From contig CAMODU010000010.1 in the NCBI GenBank assembly GCA_946611605.1, forward strand, positions 1 to 35,437: a DNA stretch of 35,437 nt, given 5' to 3'. The stretch comes from an uncultured bacterium. GTDB taxonomy: Bacteria > Bacillota_I > Bacilli_A > RF39 > UBA660. Made by a program: the position numbers and the translations under genes. The notes under the pieces were generated by a model that saw only the letters and a program-made list of their open reading frames with translations, had not been told where the DNA came from and did no database searches. This document shows, in pieces, positions 1 to 7,357 of the stretch; the stretch's first letter is position 1, and every line of letters starts with the position of its first letter.

Positions 1-158
1 CATCTATGTTTAAGATTAATAATTTATATAGATTTCAAATAATTATTAAATATAAAAAAGATGATAAGATTATTAATTATTTAAAGAATATAGATGAACA
101 ATATATAAATAATAAAGATATTTATTTAGAGATTGATGTAGATCCAATTAGGTTATAG
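1..158 (+). CDS. priA: Primosomal protein N' (PriA), C-terminal end only
   Basis: The window opens inside a reading frame that ends at a TAG at 156-158. The last 52 residues contain the pattern LYRFQIIIKYK followed later by LEIDVDPIRL and the stop. This matches the extreme C-terminus of PriA, where an arginine/tyrosine segment precedes a terminal 'DVDP' strand. PriA is the 3'-5' helicase that reloads the replicative helicase at stalled forks. The helicase motifs and zinc-binding cysteines lie upstream of the window and cannot be checked. The next gene starts 10 bases downstream behind its own strong ribosome binding site, so the two may be co-transcribed. The call rests on the tail signature only. 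Confidence 0.8.
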   Translation, partial: SMFKINNLYRFQIIIKYKKDDKIINYLKNIDEQYINNKDIYLEIDVDPIRL

Positions 159-168
159 GAGGGATTAT

Positions 169-828
169 ATGAAAAAATCTCATATGTCTATTATATTTAA
201 TGCTGCTACAATAATATTTGTAGTTATAGGATTAGTTATGATGTTTAATGGGATACAATTTATAGAAGCACCTAAAGGATTAGATGTATCTGGTGTAGAA
301 ATGTTAAAGTTTTATACTGTTGATACTAATATATTAGTTGCTATATCATCATTCTTTGTACTTATGTATAGAATAGATCATTTAACTGATAGAAGAAAAA
401 GACTTCCTGTACCTTTAATGATATTCAAACAACTATCAGTTGTAGGTATAACAATTACATTTATTGTAACGCTTGTATATTTAGCTCCATTTGGACCTTA
501 TGGATTTATGAATATGTATATTAATGCTAATCTATTCTTTCATTTAATAGTACCTATTATTAGTATTGTTAATTATGTATTCTTTGAAAGATATGACAAT
601 AACTTATCTTATACATGGTGGGGATTATTAACTATGTTATTCTATTCATTATATTATGTAATTAACATATTAATTCATTTAAATAAACCTAATGTATTAT
701 CATATGATTTCTATGGATTTACAGGTGGTAACTTACATAATATGGCATTTGTTATTATTCTTATGTATGGACTTGCAGCATTTATATCTATATCATTAAT
801 ACAACTAAATATTAAGTTCTCAAAATAG
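169..828 (+). CDS. Pr6Pr-like six-helix membrane protein
   Basis: A 219-residue integral membrane protein with about six hydrophobic helices and no signal peptide cleavage site. The second helix begins with LKFYTVDTNILVAI, which resembles the 'FRYFTxxTNxL' signature of the Pr6Pr/TIGR02206-like membrane family. A later histidine-proline segment (FFHLIVPIISIVNYVFFE) and a Trp-Trp helix (TWWGLLTMLFYSLYYV) also fit. The function of that family is unknown. ATG at 169 is preceded by AGGAGGG about 6 bases upstream. It lies directly behind priA and ahead of the promoter of the glyQS operon; no terminator is visible after it. The family assignment is from pattern memory and is moderate. Confidence 0.65.
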   Translation: MKKSHMSIIFNAATIIFVVIGLVMMFNGIQFIEAPKGLDVSGVEMLKFYTVDTNILVAISSFFVLMYRIDHLTDRRKRLPVPLMIFKQLSVVGITITFIVTLVYLAPFGPYGFMNMYINANLFFHLIVPIISIVNYVFFERYDNNLSYTWWGLLTMLFYSLYYVINILIHLNKPNVLSYDFYGFTGGNLHNMAFVIILMYGLAAFISISLIQLNIKFSK

Positions 829-831
829 ATG

Positions 832-859
832 TTGAAATAATAAATAATTATGTTATAAT
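832..859 (+). promoter_or_regulatory. Promoter of the T-box-like leader / glyQS operon
   Basis: TTGAAA at 832-837, a 16-base spacer, then TATAAT at 854-859 with an upstream TG (851-852), giving an extended -10. It starts immediately after the stop codon of the upstream gene. Transcription would begin near 866, which fixes the leader at roughly 120 bases before the first start codon. Confidence 0.75.
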
Positions 860-865
860 TTACTT

Positions 866-974
866 ATTAAAGCGATGACGGGGTTGGAATCCAAGAGCTA
901 TAAGAAGAGAATAAGACCAAAGTATGGTGGAACAGCGGTAATACGCCCATACATATTTGGTCTTTTTATTTTTT
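866..974 (+). promoter_or_regulatory. Compact T-box-like leader (predicted glycine tRNA sensor) with terminator
   Basis: The core at 922-952 has the T-box antiterminator layout: helix GTATGG/CCATAC (922-927 with 947-952), a seven-base bulge UGGAACA (928-934), then helix GCG/CGC (935-937 with 944-946). The bulge reads UGGA, which would pair with a tRNA ending UCCA; bacterial tRNA-Gly has U at the discriminator position, and the operon encodes glycyl-tRNA synthetase. Upstream, 871-899 can form a short stem-loop (AGC/GCT and TTGG/CCAA), with glycine codons GGG or GGA inside it (880-888). A terminator helix (914-921 with 956-963) is followed by a U-rich run. Stem I is far shorter than in standard T-boxes. 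Predicted to tune glyQS expression to uncharged tRNA-Gly. Confidence 0.7.
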
Positions 975-985
975 AGGAGGTGTAT

Positions 986-1537
986 ATGAGAGTTTTTATT
1001 GCATCATCAGGAAAAGAAGGAATTCTTAATATTTATAAAGAATTAGCTTCAGGAGTTGCTACTATACTAGCAAGAAATGATTATAAGTTAGTATATGGTG
1101 GTGGTGATACTGGAATGATGGGGACTACTTACATGACATATAAATATGAAGGTAAGAAAGTAAAAGGTTTTTATGATATTACGGATGCAACAGTAGCTGA
1201 AAGATTAGAACTTGATGCTGTAGATGTATCACCTAATACATTTGAAAGAACTAAAAGATTATATGATCATGCAGACTTGATAGTTATACTTCCAGGAGGA
1301 GTTGGTACTCTTGCTGAATTATATTCAGTAATAGTAGAGAAACAAACTAAAAATGATATCAATAAAAGAATAATATTATTTAATTATAATAAATATTTTG
1401 ATAATATTTTATATCATTTTAAAGATATGTTAGATGAAAGATTTATTACAGAAGATACATTACAGATGTTTGATATTATAACTAATTTAAATGACTTTGA
1501 AGAATATATTAATAAAATAAATAAGGAGGAAGAATAA
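986..1537 (+). CDS. LOG-family nucleotide phosphoribohydrolase-like protein
   Basis: A 183-residue Rossmann-like protein with the two signatures of the LOG (formerly 'lysine decarboxylase-like') family: YGGGDTGMMG near residue 38 and PGGVGTLAE near residue 105, which form the nucleotide-binding and catalytic pocket. Characterised members cleave cytokinin or AMP-type nucleoside monophosphates to base plus ribose 5-phosphate; the bacterial physiological substrate is often unknown. The start is ATG 986, five bases after AGGAGG (975-980); an in-frame GTG at 980 overlaps that site and is unlikely. It is the first gene behind the T-box-like leader and lies one base before glyQS, so it should share glycine-tRNA control. 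Why a LOG protein sits in this operon is unclear. Confidence 0.88.
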   Translation: MRVFIASSGKEGILNIYKELASGVATILARNDYKLVYGGGDTGMMGTTYMTYKYEGKKVKGFYDITDATVAERLELDAVDVSPNTFERTKRLYDHADLIVILPGGVGTLAELYSVIVEKQTKNDINKRIILFNYNKYFDNILYHFKDMLDERFITEDTLQMFDIITNLNDFEEYINKINKEEE

Positions 1538-1538
1538 T

Positions 1539-2915
1539 ATGGAAAAAAGTATGGAAAAAATAGTTAATTATTGTAAACAATATGGATATATATTCCAAGG
1601 TAGTGAAATATATGGTGGTTTAGCTAATACTTGGGATTATGGTTCATTAGGAGTTGAATTAAAGAATAATATTAGAAAAGCTTGGTGGAAGAAATTTATC
1701 CAAGAAGTACCTAATAACTACGGATTAGATTCAGCTATATTAATGAATCCTGAAACATGGGTTGCATCAGGTCATGTTGCATCTTTTACAGATCCATTAA
1801 TTGATTGTAAGCAATGTAAAGCAAGACATAGAGCTGATAAATTAATAGAAGACTTTACTAATGGTAAAGAAACAGGAGATGGATGGGATAATAAAAAGTT
1901 AGAAGATTTTATTAAAAAGAATAATATTGAATGTCCTAAATGTGGATCTCATAACTTTACTGAAATCAGAAAGTTCAACTTATTATTTGAAACCCATATG
2001 GGTGTAACTGAAGATAGTAAAAATGTAGTATATTTAAGAGGAGAAACAGCACAAGGTATATTTGTTAATTTCTTAAATGTACAAAGAGCAGCACGTGCTA
2101 AAGTTCCATTTGGAATAGGACAAACTGGTAAGAGTTTTAGAAATGAAATAACTCCAGGTAATTTTATATTTAGAACTAGAGAATTTGAACAAATGGAATT
2201 AGAGTTTTTCTGTAAACCAGGAACTGATCTTGAATGGTTTAAATATTGGAAAGACTATTGTATGAACTTCTTATATACTTTAGGATTATCTGAAGGTAAT
2301 TTAAGATATAGAGATCATGCTAAAGAAGAATTAGCTTTCTATTCTAAAGCTACTACTGATATTGAATATAATTTCCCAATTGGATTTGGTGAATTATGGG
2401 GTATAGCAGATAGAACTGACTATGATTTAGGTGTACATATGGAACATTCTAAAGAAGACTTAAGATATTTAGATCCTGAAACTAATGAAAAGTATTTACC
2501 ATATGTAATTGAACCTTCTGTTGGTTTAGATAGATTAGTATTAGCTATTCTTACAGAAAGCATGCAAGAAGAAACATTAGAAAATGGAGATATAAGAGAA
2601 GTATTAAAATTAAAACCATTCTTAGCTCCATATAAAGTAGCTGTACTTCCTTTAATTAAGAAGAATCATGCTGATAAAGCTATGGAAGTATATAATAATT
2701 TATCTAAGTATTTTATGTGTACATATGATGAATCAGGTAATATAGGTAAACGTTATAGAAGAAATGATGCAATTGGTACACCATTCTGTATAACTATTGA
2801 TGATGAAACATTAAATAATGGTACTGTAACTTTAAGAGATAGAGATACTATGGAACAAGTTACATTAAAATTAGAAGAAGTACAAAAATATATTGAAGAT
2901 AAGTTAATTTATTAA
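1539..2915 (+). CDS. glyQS: Glycyl-tRNA synthetase, single-chain homodimeric type
   Basis: A 458-residue class II aminoacyl-tRNA synthetase of the eukaryote/archaeal-like homodimeric type used by many Firmicutes, not the alpha2-beta2 GlyQ/GlyS type. It charges tRNA-Gly in the cytoplasm. Visible features are the N-terminal GGLANTWDYGSLG segment, CxxC pairs (CKQC and CPKCGSHNF) of the insertion domain, motif 2 (FRNEITPGNFIFRTREFEQMELEFF, shown here only as a landmark in parts FRNEI and REFEQMELE), motif 3 (EPSVGLDRL) and a C-terminal anticodon-binding domain. Length is normal. ATG 1539 follows AGGAGG by 7 bases. It is the second gene behind the leader at 866-974, whose T-box bulge matches tRNA-Gly. 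Confidence 0.97.
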   Translation: MEKSMEKIVNYCKQYGYIFQGSEIYGGLANTWDYGSLGVELKNNIRKAWWKKFIQEVPNNYGLDSAILMNPETWVASGHVASFTDPLIDCKQCKARHRADKLIEDFTNGKETGDGWDNKKLEDFIKKNNIECPKCGSHNFTEIRKFNLLFETHMGVTEDSKNVVYLRGETAQGIFVNFLNVQRAARAKVPFGIGQTGKSFRNEITPGNFIFRTREFEQMELEFFCKPGTDLEWFKYWKDYCMNFLYTLGLSEGNLRYRDHAKEELAFYSKATTDIEYNFPIGFGELWGIADRTDYDLGVHMEHSKEDLRYLDPETNEKYLPYVIEPSVGLDRLVLAILTESMQEETLENGDIREVLKLKPFLAPYKVAVLPLIKKNHADKAMEVYNNLSKYFMCTYDESGNIGKRYRRNDAIGTPFCITIDDETLNNGTVTLRDRDTMEQVTLKLEEVQKYIEDKLIY

Positions 2916-2987
2916 TTATATTATTTACTATAATTAAGATAAATGATATTATTATAAGTAGTATATTAAGATGAAAGGTGTGTTATT

Positions 2988-3395
2988 ATGGCATTTAAAA
3001 AGTTTAAAGAAGCATTATTTCCAAACGGTAGTGATGATGAAATAGAAGATACTGAAGAAGAATCTTATGAAACATCTGCTAAAGAAGCATTTACATCTGG
3101 AAATAATATGATATTAGCTGAACCAAGAGCATATTCTGAATCTCAACAAATAGCTGATCATATTAAAAGAAGAAACTCTGTTATCGTTAATTTAAAGAGA
3201 GTTACTAATGATCAAGCTAAGAGAATTATTGATTTCTTAAGTGGTACATTATATGCATTAGGTGGACAATTACAAAGATTAGGAAATGGTATTTATTTAT
3301 GTACTCCTAAAAATATTAATGTTGAAGGTCGTATGAGTGATGATGAAGACGACAAGAAATCAAAGAATAAAATAGAAGATGAGATGGACTTTTAA
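2988..3395 (+). CDS. sepF: Cell division protein SepF
   Basis: A 135-residue cytoplasmic protein with the SepF layout: a short N-terminal amphipathic segment (MAFKKFKEALF) expected to touch the membrane, an acidic linker to about residue 40, then the compact SepF core (residues 45-115) with SVIVNLKRV and RIIDFLSGTLYALGG. SepF bundles FtsZ filaments and anchors them to the membrane. The start follows AAAGGTGTG a few bases upstream. divIVA lies 38 bases downstream, as in many Gram-positive division clusters, although ftsZ itself is not in the window. A short acidic tail with a basic patch follows the core. Confidence 0.95.
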   Translation: MAFKKFKEALFPNGSDDEIEDTEEESYETSAKEAFTSGNNMILAEPRAYSESQQIADHIKRRNSVIVNLKRVTNDQAKRIIDFLSGTLYALGGQLQRLGNGIYLCTPKNINVEGRMSDDEDDKKSKNKIEDEMDF

Positions 3396-3433
3396 TTATT
3401 TTTAATATATAATAATTAACCAAGGTGATTTCT

Positions 3434-3877
3434 ATGAATAAATTTGATAGAAGTATTAATGGTTATAATATTCATCAAGTTAACGCATTTGTAGATGATT
3501 GTGTAGTTAAAGTTGATGATATGATTACTAAATTAAAAGAAAAAGATTTAGAAATCGATAGATTAAATAGAGAATTAGACCATTACAAACATATGGATGA
3601 AACTTTAAATAGAGCTGTAGTTATGGCTGAAGAAGCATCTACTAAATATAAAGAGTCATCATTAAATGAATCAGATTTAATTATAACTGAAGCTAAAAAG
3701 AATGCTAATAGAATTATAAATGATGCATTATTAAAAGCTGAATCAATTGAAGAGGAATCACAAAGATTAAGAAGAAATATTGTTACATATAAAAGAAGAA
3801 TTAGAAGTTTAATTGAAGAACAAATGAATATAATAGATGATCTTGATAAAGTAGATTTAAATGATACTAATAAATAG
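3434..3877 (+). CDS. divIVA: DivIVA-family cell division / polarity protein
   Basis: A 147-residue protein beginning FDRSINGYNIHQVNAFVDD, the conserved N-terminal membrane-binding module of DivIVA/GpsB, followed by two long coiled-coil segments (about residues 25-60 and 65-135) rich in Glu, Lys and Leu. DivIVA binds negatively curved membrane at division sites and poles. ATG 3434 is chosen because AAGGTGAT (3422-3429) is its ribosome binding site; the in-frame GTG at 3425 is part of that site. It directly follows sepF and ends in a terminator that begins before its stop codon. Whether it acts as DivIVA or GpsB cannot be told from length alone, but the sepF linkage favours DivIVA. Confidence 0.93.
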   Translation: MNKFDRSINGYNIHQVNAFVDDCVVKVDDMITKLKEKDLEIDRLNRELDHYKHMDETLNRAVVMAEEASTKYKESSLNESDLIITEAKKNANRIINDALLKAESIEEESQRLRRNIVTYKRRIRSLIEEQMNIIDDLDKVDLNDTNK

Positions 3878-3888
3878 TATCATTTTTA
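3861..3888 (+). terminator. Intrinsic terminator at the end of divIVA
   Basis: ATGATAC (3861-3867) pairs with GTATCAT (3877-3883), followed by a T-rich run. The divIVA stop codon (3875-3877) sits at the base of the 3' arm. Confidence 0.8.
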
Positions 3889-3897
3889 TTTTATTAA

Positions 3898-3906
3898 TGT
3901 TATAAT
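3898..3906 (+). promoter_or_regulatory. Extended -10 promoter of the cyclophilin gene
   Basis: TGTTATAAT lies 18 bases before the start codon at 3925. There is no recognisable -35, as the spacing would place it inside the divIVA terminator. The predicted leader is only about 12 bases and begins at the ribosome binding site. Confidence 0.65.
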
Positions 3907-3924
3907 TTCTATGGTGATAATAAT

Positions 3925-4422
3925 ATGGTAGGTAAAGTAAATATTGAAATGAGTATTATTAATTATGGGCATATAAAACTAGAATTAGATGCTGATAACG
4001 CACCTATAACTGTTACTAATTTTGTAGGATTAATTAATGATGGATTTTATACTAATAAAACATTTCATAGAATTATAAAAGGTTTTATGATTCAAGGTGG
4101 ATCATCTGATGGAAGAGGATATGAAGGTTCTGATAAACAAATAAAGGGTGAATTTGCATCTAATGGTATAGCTAATACTATTTCACATGTAAGAGGAACT
4201 ATTTCTATGGCTAGATCATCTGATCCAGATTCCGCATCTTCTCAATTCTTTATAGTTCATCAAGATTCGTTATTTTTAGATGGTAATTACGCAGCATTTG
4301 GTAAAGTAATTGAAGGAATGGATGTAGTAGATAAAATAGCTGAAACAGCTAATCCAATTGATAATAATGGTACTATTCCTCATCAAGAACAACCTATAAT
4401 AGAATATATAAAAGTTATATAA
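3925..4422 (+). CDS. Cyclophilin-type peptidyl-prolyl cis-trans isomerase
   Basis: A 165-residue single-domain cyclophilin that isomerises Xaa-Pro bonds during folding. It has the family landmarks in order: DNAPITVTNFV, FHRIIKGFMIQGG (catalytic Arg and the FMIQGG strand), the GTISMARSSDPDSASSQFFI region and LDGNYAAFGKV. There is no signal peptide or lipobox, so it should be cytoplasmic. The start is ATG 3925 after GGTGAT at 3913-3918. It forms its own transcription unit between an extended -10 promoter and a strong terminator. Confidence 0.95.
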   Translation: MVGKVNIEMSIINYGHIKLELDADNAPITVTNFVGLINDGFYTNKTFHRIIKGFMIQGGSSDGRGYEGSDKQIKGEFASNGIANTISHVRGTISMARSSDPDSASSQFFIVHQDSLFLDGNYAAFGKVIEGMDVVDKIAETANPIDNNGTIPHQEQPIIEYIKVI

Positions 4423-4442
4423 GCACATAATGTGCTTTTTTA
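4422..4442 (+). terminator. Intrinsic terminator after the cyclophilin gene
   Basis: AGCACA (4422-4427), loop TAA, TGTGCT (4431-4436), then a run of T. It starts at the last base of the stop codon. Confidence 0.88.
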
Positions 4443-4484
4443 ATTACTATATGTTAAAATAAAACTAATAAAGAAGGGATAAAT

Positions 4485-5663
4485 ATGAAGATTGTAATAA
4501 TTGGTGGTGGAGCTGCTGGTTTATTTGCTGCTTTAAATATAAAAAATAAAGATAATGAAGTAATTATTCTTGAAAAGAATGATGAAGTAGGTAAAAAAAT
4601 ATTAGTAACTGGAAATGGTAGATGTAATTTATGGAATGAAGATATGAATACATCTAAATATTATTCGTCTAATAAAGAGTTATTAGATTCTTTTATTGAT
4701 AAAGAAATTATCCCTAAAACATTTGAAAGATTAGATAATTATTTTGAATTTAAGATTAAAAATGGTTATTATTATCCTTATTCAAATAAAGCTACTACTG
4801 TAAGAGATGTATTAGTATATGAATGTAATAGAAAGGGTGTACAAATAATAACTAACTACGATGTTATTTCTATTAAAAAAGAGGATAAGTTTATTATAAA
4901 TAATGATATTTCATGTGATAAATTAATTATTTCTACAGGTGGTAAATCATTTGAAGTAACTGGTTCAGATGGTAAGATGTTAGATATATTAAAAGATTTA
5001 GGACATGATATTATTAAACCATTGCCATCATTAGTACCTTTATATGCTGATGAGACATATTTAAATAAATGGAATGGCATAAGATGTGATGCTACTGTTA
5101 CATCTATAATTGATGGTGTTAATGTTAGATCAGAACAAGGTGAATTACAATTAACTGACTATGGGGTCTCAGGTATATGTGTATTTAATATTTCAAGAGA
5201 GATAGCAGAAGCTTTAAATGAAGGTAGAAATGTATCTGTTGAAATTAATTTTATAAATAAAGAAGATATTATTTCTTATTTTAAAGAACACTATGAAAAT
5301 CAAACTGTTCATGAAATACTACTTAAATATTTTGATAAGAAATTAATGAAAGTATTATTAGATAAGATGGAAATAAACGAAAGAGCTTATTTTAAATCAT
5401 TAACATCTAAAGAATTAAGTAGATTAGAAAAGTATTTAACTCAATTTAATATAAATATAACTGGACATGGAGATTTTAATAAAGCTCAAGTAACTCAAGG
5501 TGGAGTATCATTAGAAGATGTTAATCCAGATACTTTTGAATCTAAAAAAGTTAAAGATCTATATTTAATTGGTGAAGTATTAGATATAGATGGTATATGT
5601 GGTGGATATAATCTAGGATTTGCTTGGATGTCTGCGACTAAGGTAAGTGATAATATATGTTAA
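4485..5663 (+). CDS. HI0933/YhiN-family flavoprotein
   Basis: A 392-residue FAD-dependent protein. It starts with the dinucleotide-binding loop GGGAAG (residues 7-12) and continues with the family marker GKKILVTGNGRCNL, then ISTGGKSFEVTGSDG mid-protein and a C-terminal GEVLDIDGICGGYNLGFAW block that closes the FAD site. This is the HI0933/TIGR00275 family, often labelled 'aminoacetone oxidase-like' or BaiN-like; the true substrate is generally unknown. Length is normal. ATG 4485 follows AAGAAGGG. Its last seven bases overlap the start of a second flavoprotein gene, implying translational coupling. Confidence 0.9.
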   Translation: MKIVIIGGGAAGLFAALNIKNKDNEVIILEKNDEVGKKILVTGNGRCNLWNEDMNTSKYYSSNKELLDSFIDKEIIPKTFERLDNYFEFKIKNGYYYPYSNKATTVRDVLVYECNRKGVQIITNYDVISIKKEDKFIINNDISCDKLIISTGGKSFEVTGSDGKMLDILKDLGHDIIKPLPSLVPLYADETYLNKWNGIRCDATVTSIIDGVNVRSEQGELQLTDYGVSGICVFNISREIAEALNEGRNVSVEINFINKEDIISYFKEHYENQTVHEILLKYFDKKLMKVLLDKMEINERAYFKSLTSKELSRLEKYLTQFNINITGHGDFNKAQVTQGGVSLEDVNPDTFESKKVKDLYLIGEVLDIDGICGGYNLGFAWMSATKVSDNIC

Positions 5664-7222
5664 GAGTTAGAAATATTAAAATTGGAATTGATAATAATTC
5701 TAAAGAACATATTATATCTAAAGTAAGTAAATTATTAGATAATAAAGTATTAGATTATAAAATAGTAAAACAATCTATAGATGCAAGAGATAGAAATAAT
5801 ATGTTATATGTATATACTTTAGATGTAATTGTAGAAAACGAAGATAAAGTAGAATTATCTAAAGATATATTTCAAACACCTGATGAAGAATATAAAATTG
5901 ATATAATTGGTGATGAAGAATTAAATAATAGACCTATTATAATTGGATCTGGACCTTCAGGATTATTTGCAGCTTATATACTAGCTGAATATGGATACAA
6001 ACCTATTATATTTGAAAGAGGAAAAGATATAGATAATAGAATTAAGGATGTTAATAAATTTATTAATACTAATAAATTAAATACATCATCTAATATTCAA
6101 TTTGGCGAAGGTGGAGCTGGTACTTTCTCAGATGGTAAATTAAATACTCTTATAAGTGATAAATATCATAGAATTAATAAAGTATTTAATATATTTGTAG
6201 AAAATGGTGCACCTGAAGAAATAATATATAACTATGAACCTCATATTGGTACAGATATATTAAGAAATGTTATTAAGAATATACGTAATAAAATAATTGA
6301 TATGGGTGGAGAAATTCATTTTGAATCTACTTTAACTAATATTATTATTGAAGATAATCAAGTTAAAGGTATTATCATTAATGATAAAGATAAATATGAA
6401 ACTGATAATTTATTCTTATGTATAGGACATTCAGCAAGAGATACATTTAAAATGTTAAATGATAATCATATTTATATGGAATCAAAACCTTTTGCTGTAG
6501 GTTTACGTATAATACATGATCAAGCTTTAATAGATCATAGTTTAATACATGATAAGAAAGAATTAAGTCCTGCGTCATATAAAACTACACATATTACTAA
6601 AGATGGTAGAGGAGTTTATTCTTTTTGTATGTGTCCAGGAGGATATGTAATTAATTCATCAAGTGAAGATAATAAATTAGTAGTAAATGGTATGAGTAAT
6701 TATAAAAGAGATTCTGGATATGCTAATTCTGCTATAGTTGTTACTGTTGATCAAAAAGACTATGGTAATAATTTGTTTGATGGAATGTATTTTCAAGAAG
6801 AACTTGAAAGAAAAACTTATGAATTAGGTAATGGATATATTCCTATACAATACTTTGGAGATTTCTGTAATAATATACCATCTAAAGATATTAAAACAAA
6901 TGGAATAATAGGGAAGTATATATCTACAAATATAAGAGAAATATTACCTTTGTTCTTATCTGAATCAATTATTGAAGGAATACATGCTTATTCTAATAGA
7001 ATTAAAGGATTTGATAATATAAGTGCTATTTTATGTGGAACAGAAACAAGAACTTCTAGTCCAATTAGAATAGTAAGAGATAGTTTAACAGGATTATCTA
7101 ATATAAAAGGATTATATCCATGTGGCGAAGGTGCAGGATATGCAGGTGGTATAACATCTGCAGCTACTGACGGAATAAGACAAGCAGAACAATTAATTAA
7201 AATATATAAACCTTTTATTTAA
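5657..7222 (+). CDS. COG2509-type FAD-dependent dehydrogenase-like protein
   Basis: A 521-residue protein with an N-terminal alpha/beta cap of about 90 residues, then an FAD-binding fold starting IIIGSGPSGLFAAYI (around residue 95) and FGEGGAGTFSDGKLNT, a signature of the uncharacterised COG2509 family. The C-terminal FAD-closing segment is PCGEGAGYAGGITSAATDG. The reaction is unknown; relatives are annotated as NAD(FAD)-utilising dehydrogenases. ATG 5657 overlaps the end of the upstream flavoprotein gene by 7 bases, with GTGATAA as the ribosome binding site inside that gene. The two proteins are not close paralogues but are co-translated, so a shared redox role is plausible. Confidence 0.88.
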   Translation: MLRVRNIKIGIDNNSKEHIISKVSKLLDNKVLDYKIVKQSIDARDRNNMLYVYTLDVIVENEDKVELSKDIFQTPDEEYKIDIIGDEELNNRPIIIGSGPSGLFAAYILAEYGYKPIIFERGKDIDNRIKDVNKFINTNKLNTSSNIQFGEGGAGTFSDGKLNTLISDKYHRINKVFNIFVENGAPEEIIYNYEPHIGTDILRNVIKNIRNKIIDMGGEIHFESTLTNIIIEDNQVKGIIINDKDKYETDNLFLCIGHSARDTFKMLNDNHIYMESKPFAVGLRIIHDQALIDHSLIHDKKELSPASYKTTHITKDGRGVYSFCMCPGGYVINSSSEDNKLVVNGMSNYKRDSGYANSAIVVTVDQKDYGNNLFDGMYFQEELERKTYELGNGYIPIQYFGDFCNNIPSKDIKTNGIIGKYISTNIREILPLFLSESIIEGIHAYSNRIKGFDNISAILCGTETRTSSPIRIVRDSLTGLSNIKGLYPCGEGAGYAGGITSAATDGIRQAEQLIKIYKPFI

Positions 7223-7276
7223 CGTTAATTTACATATAGTAAACATATACTAATTTATTGATATTCAATAAAGGAA

Positions 7277-7306
7277 TTGATATTTTTCAACAATTGATGT
7301 TATAAT
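7277..7306 (+). promoter_or_regulatory. Promoter of the GT2 glycosyltransferase gene
   Basis: TTGATA at 7277-7282, 18-base spacer, TATAAT at 7301-7306, with TG at 7298-7299. The leader of about 45 bases to ATG 7358 is longer than most in this window. Direct TTGAT repeats lie at 7258, 7277 and 7295. Confidence 0.7.
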
Positions 7307-7357
7307 TAAGTAGGTTTTGAGAAAAGAAATTTTTATGGTTGTTAGGGAGTGTAATAA

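Noticed and set aside
7313-7357. Riboswitch in the 45-base leader of the GT2 gene.
   Set aside because: It is too short and has no recognisable aptamer motif; only a plain leader with a weak ribosome binding site is visible.
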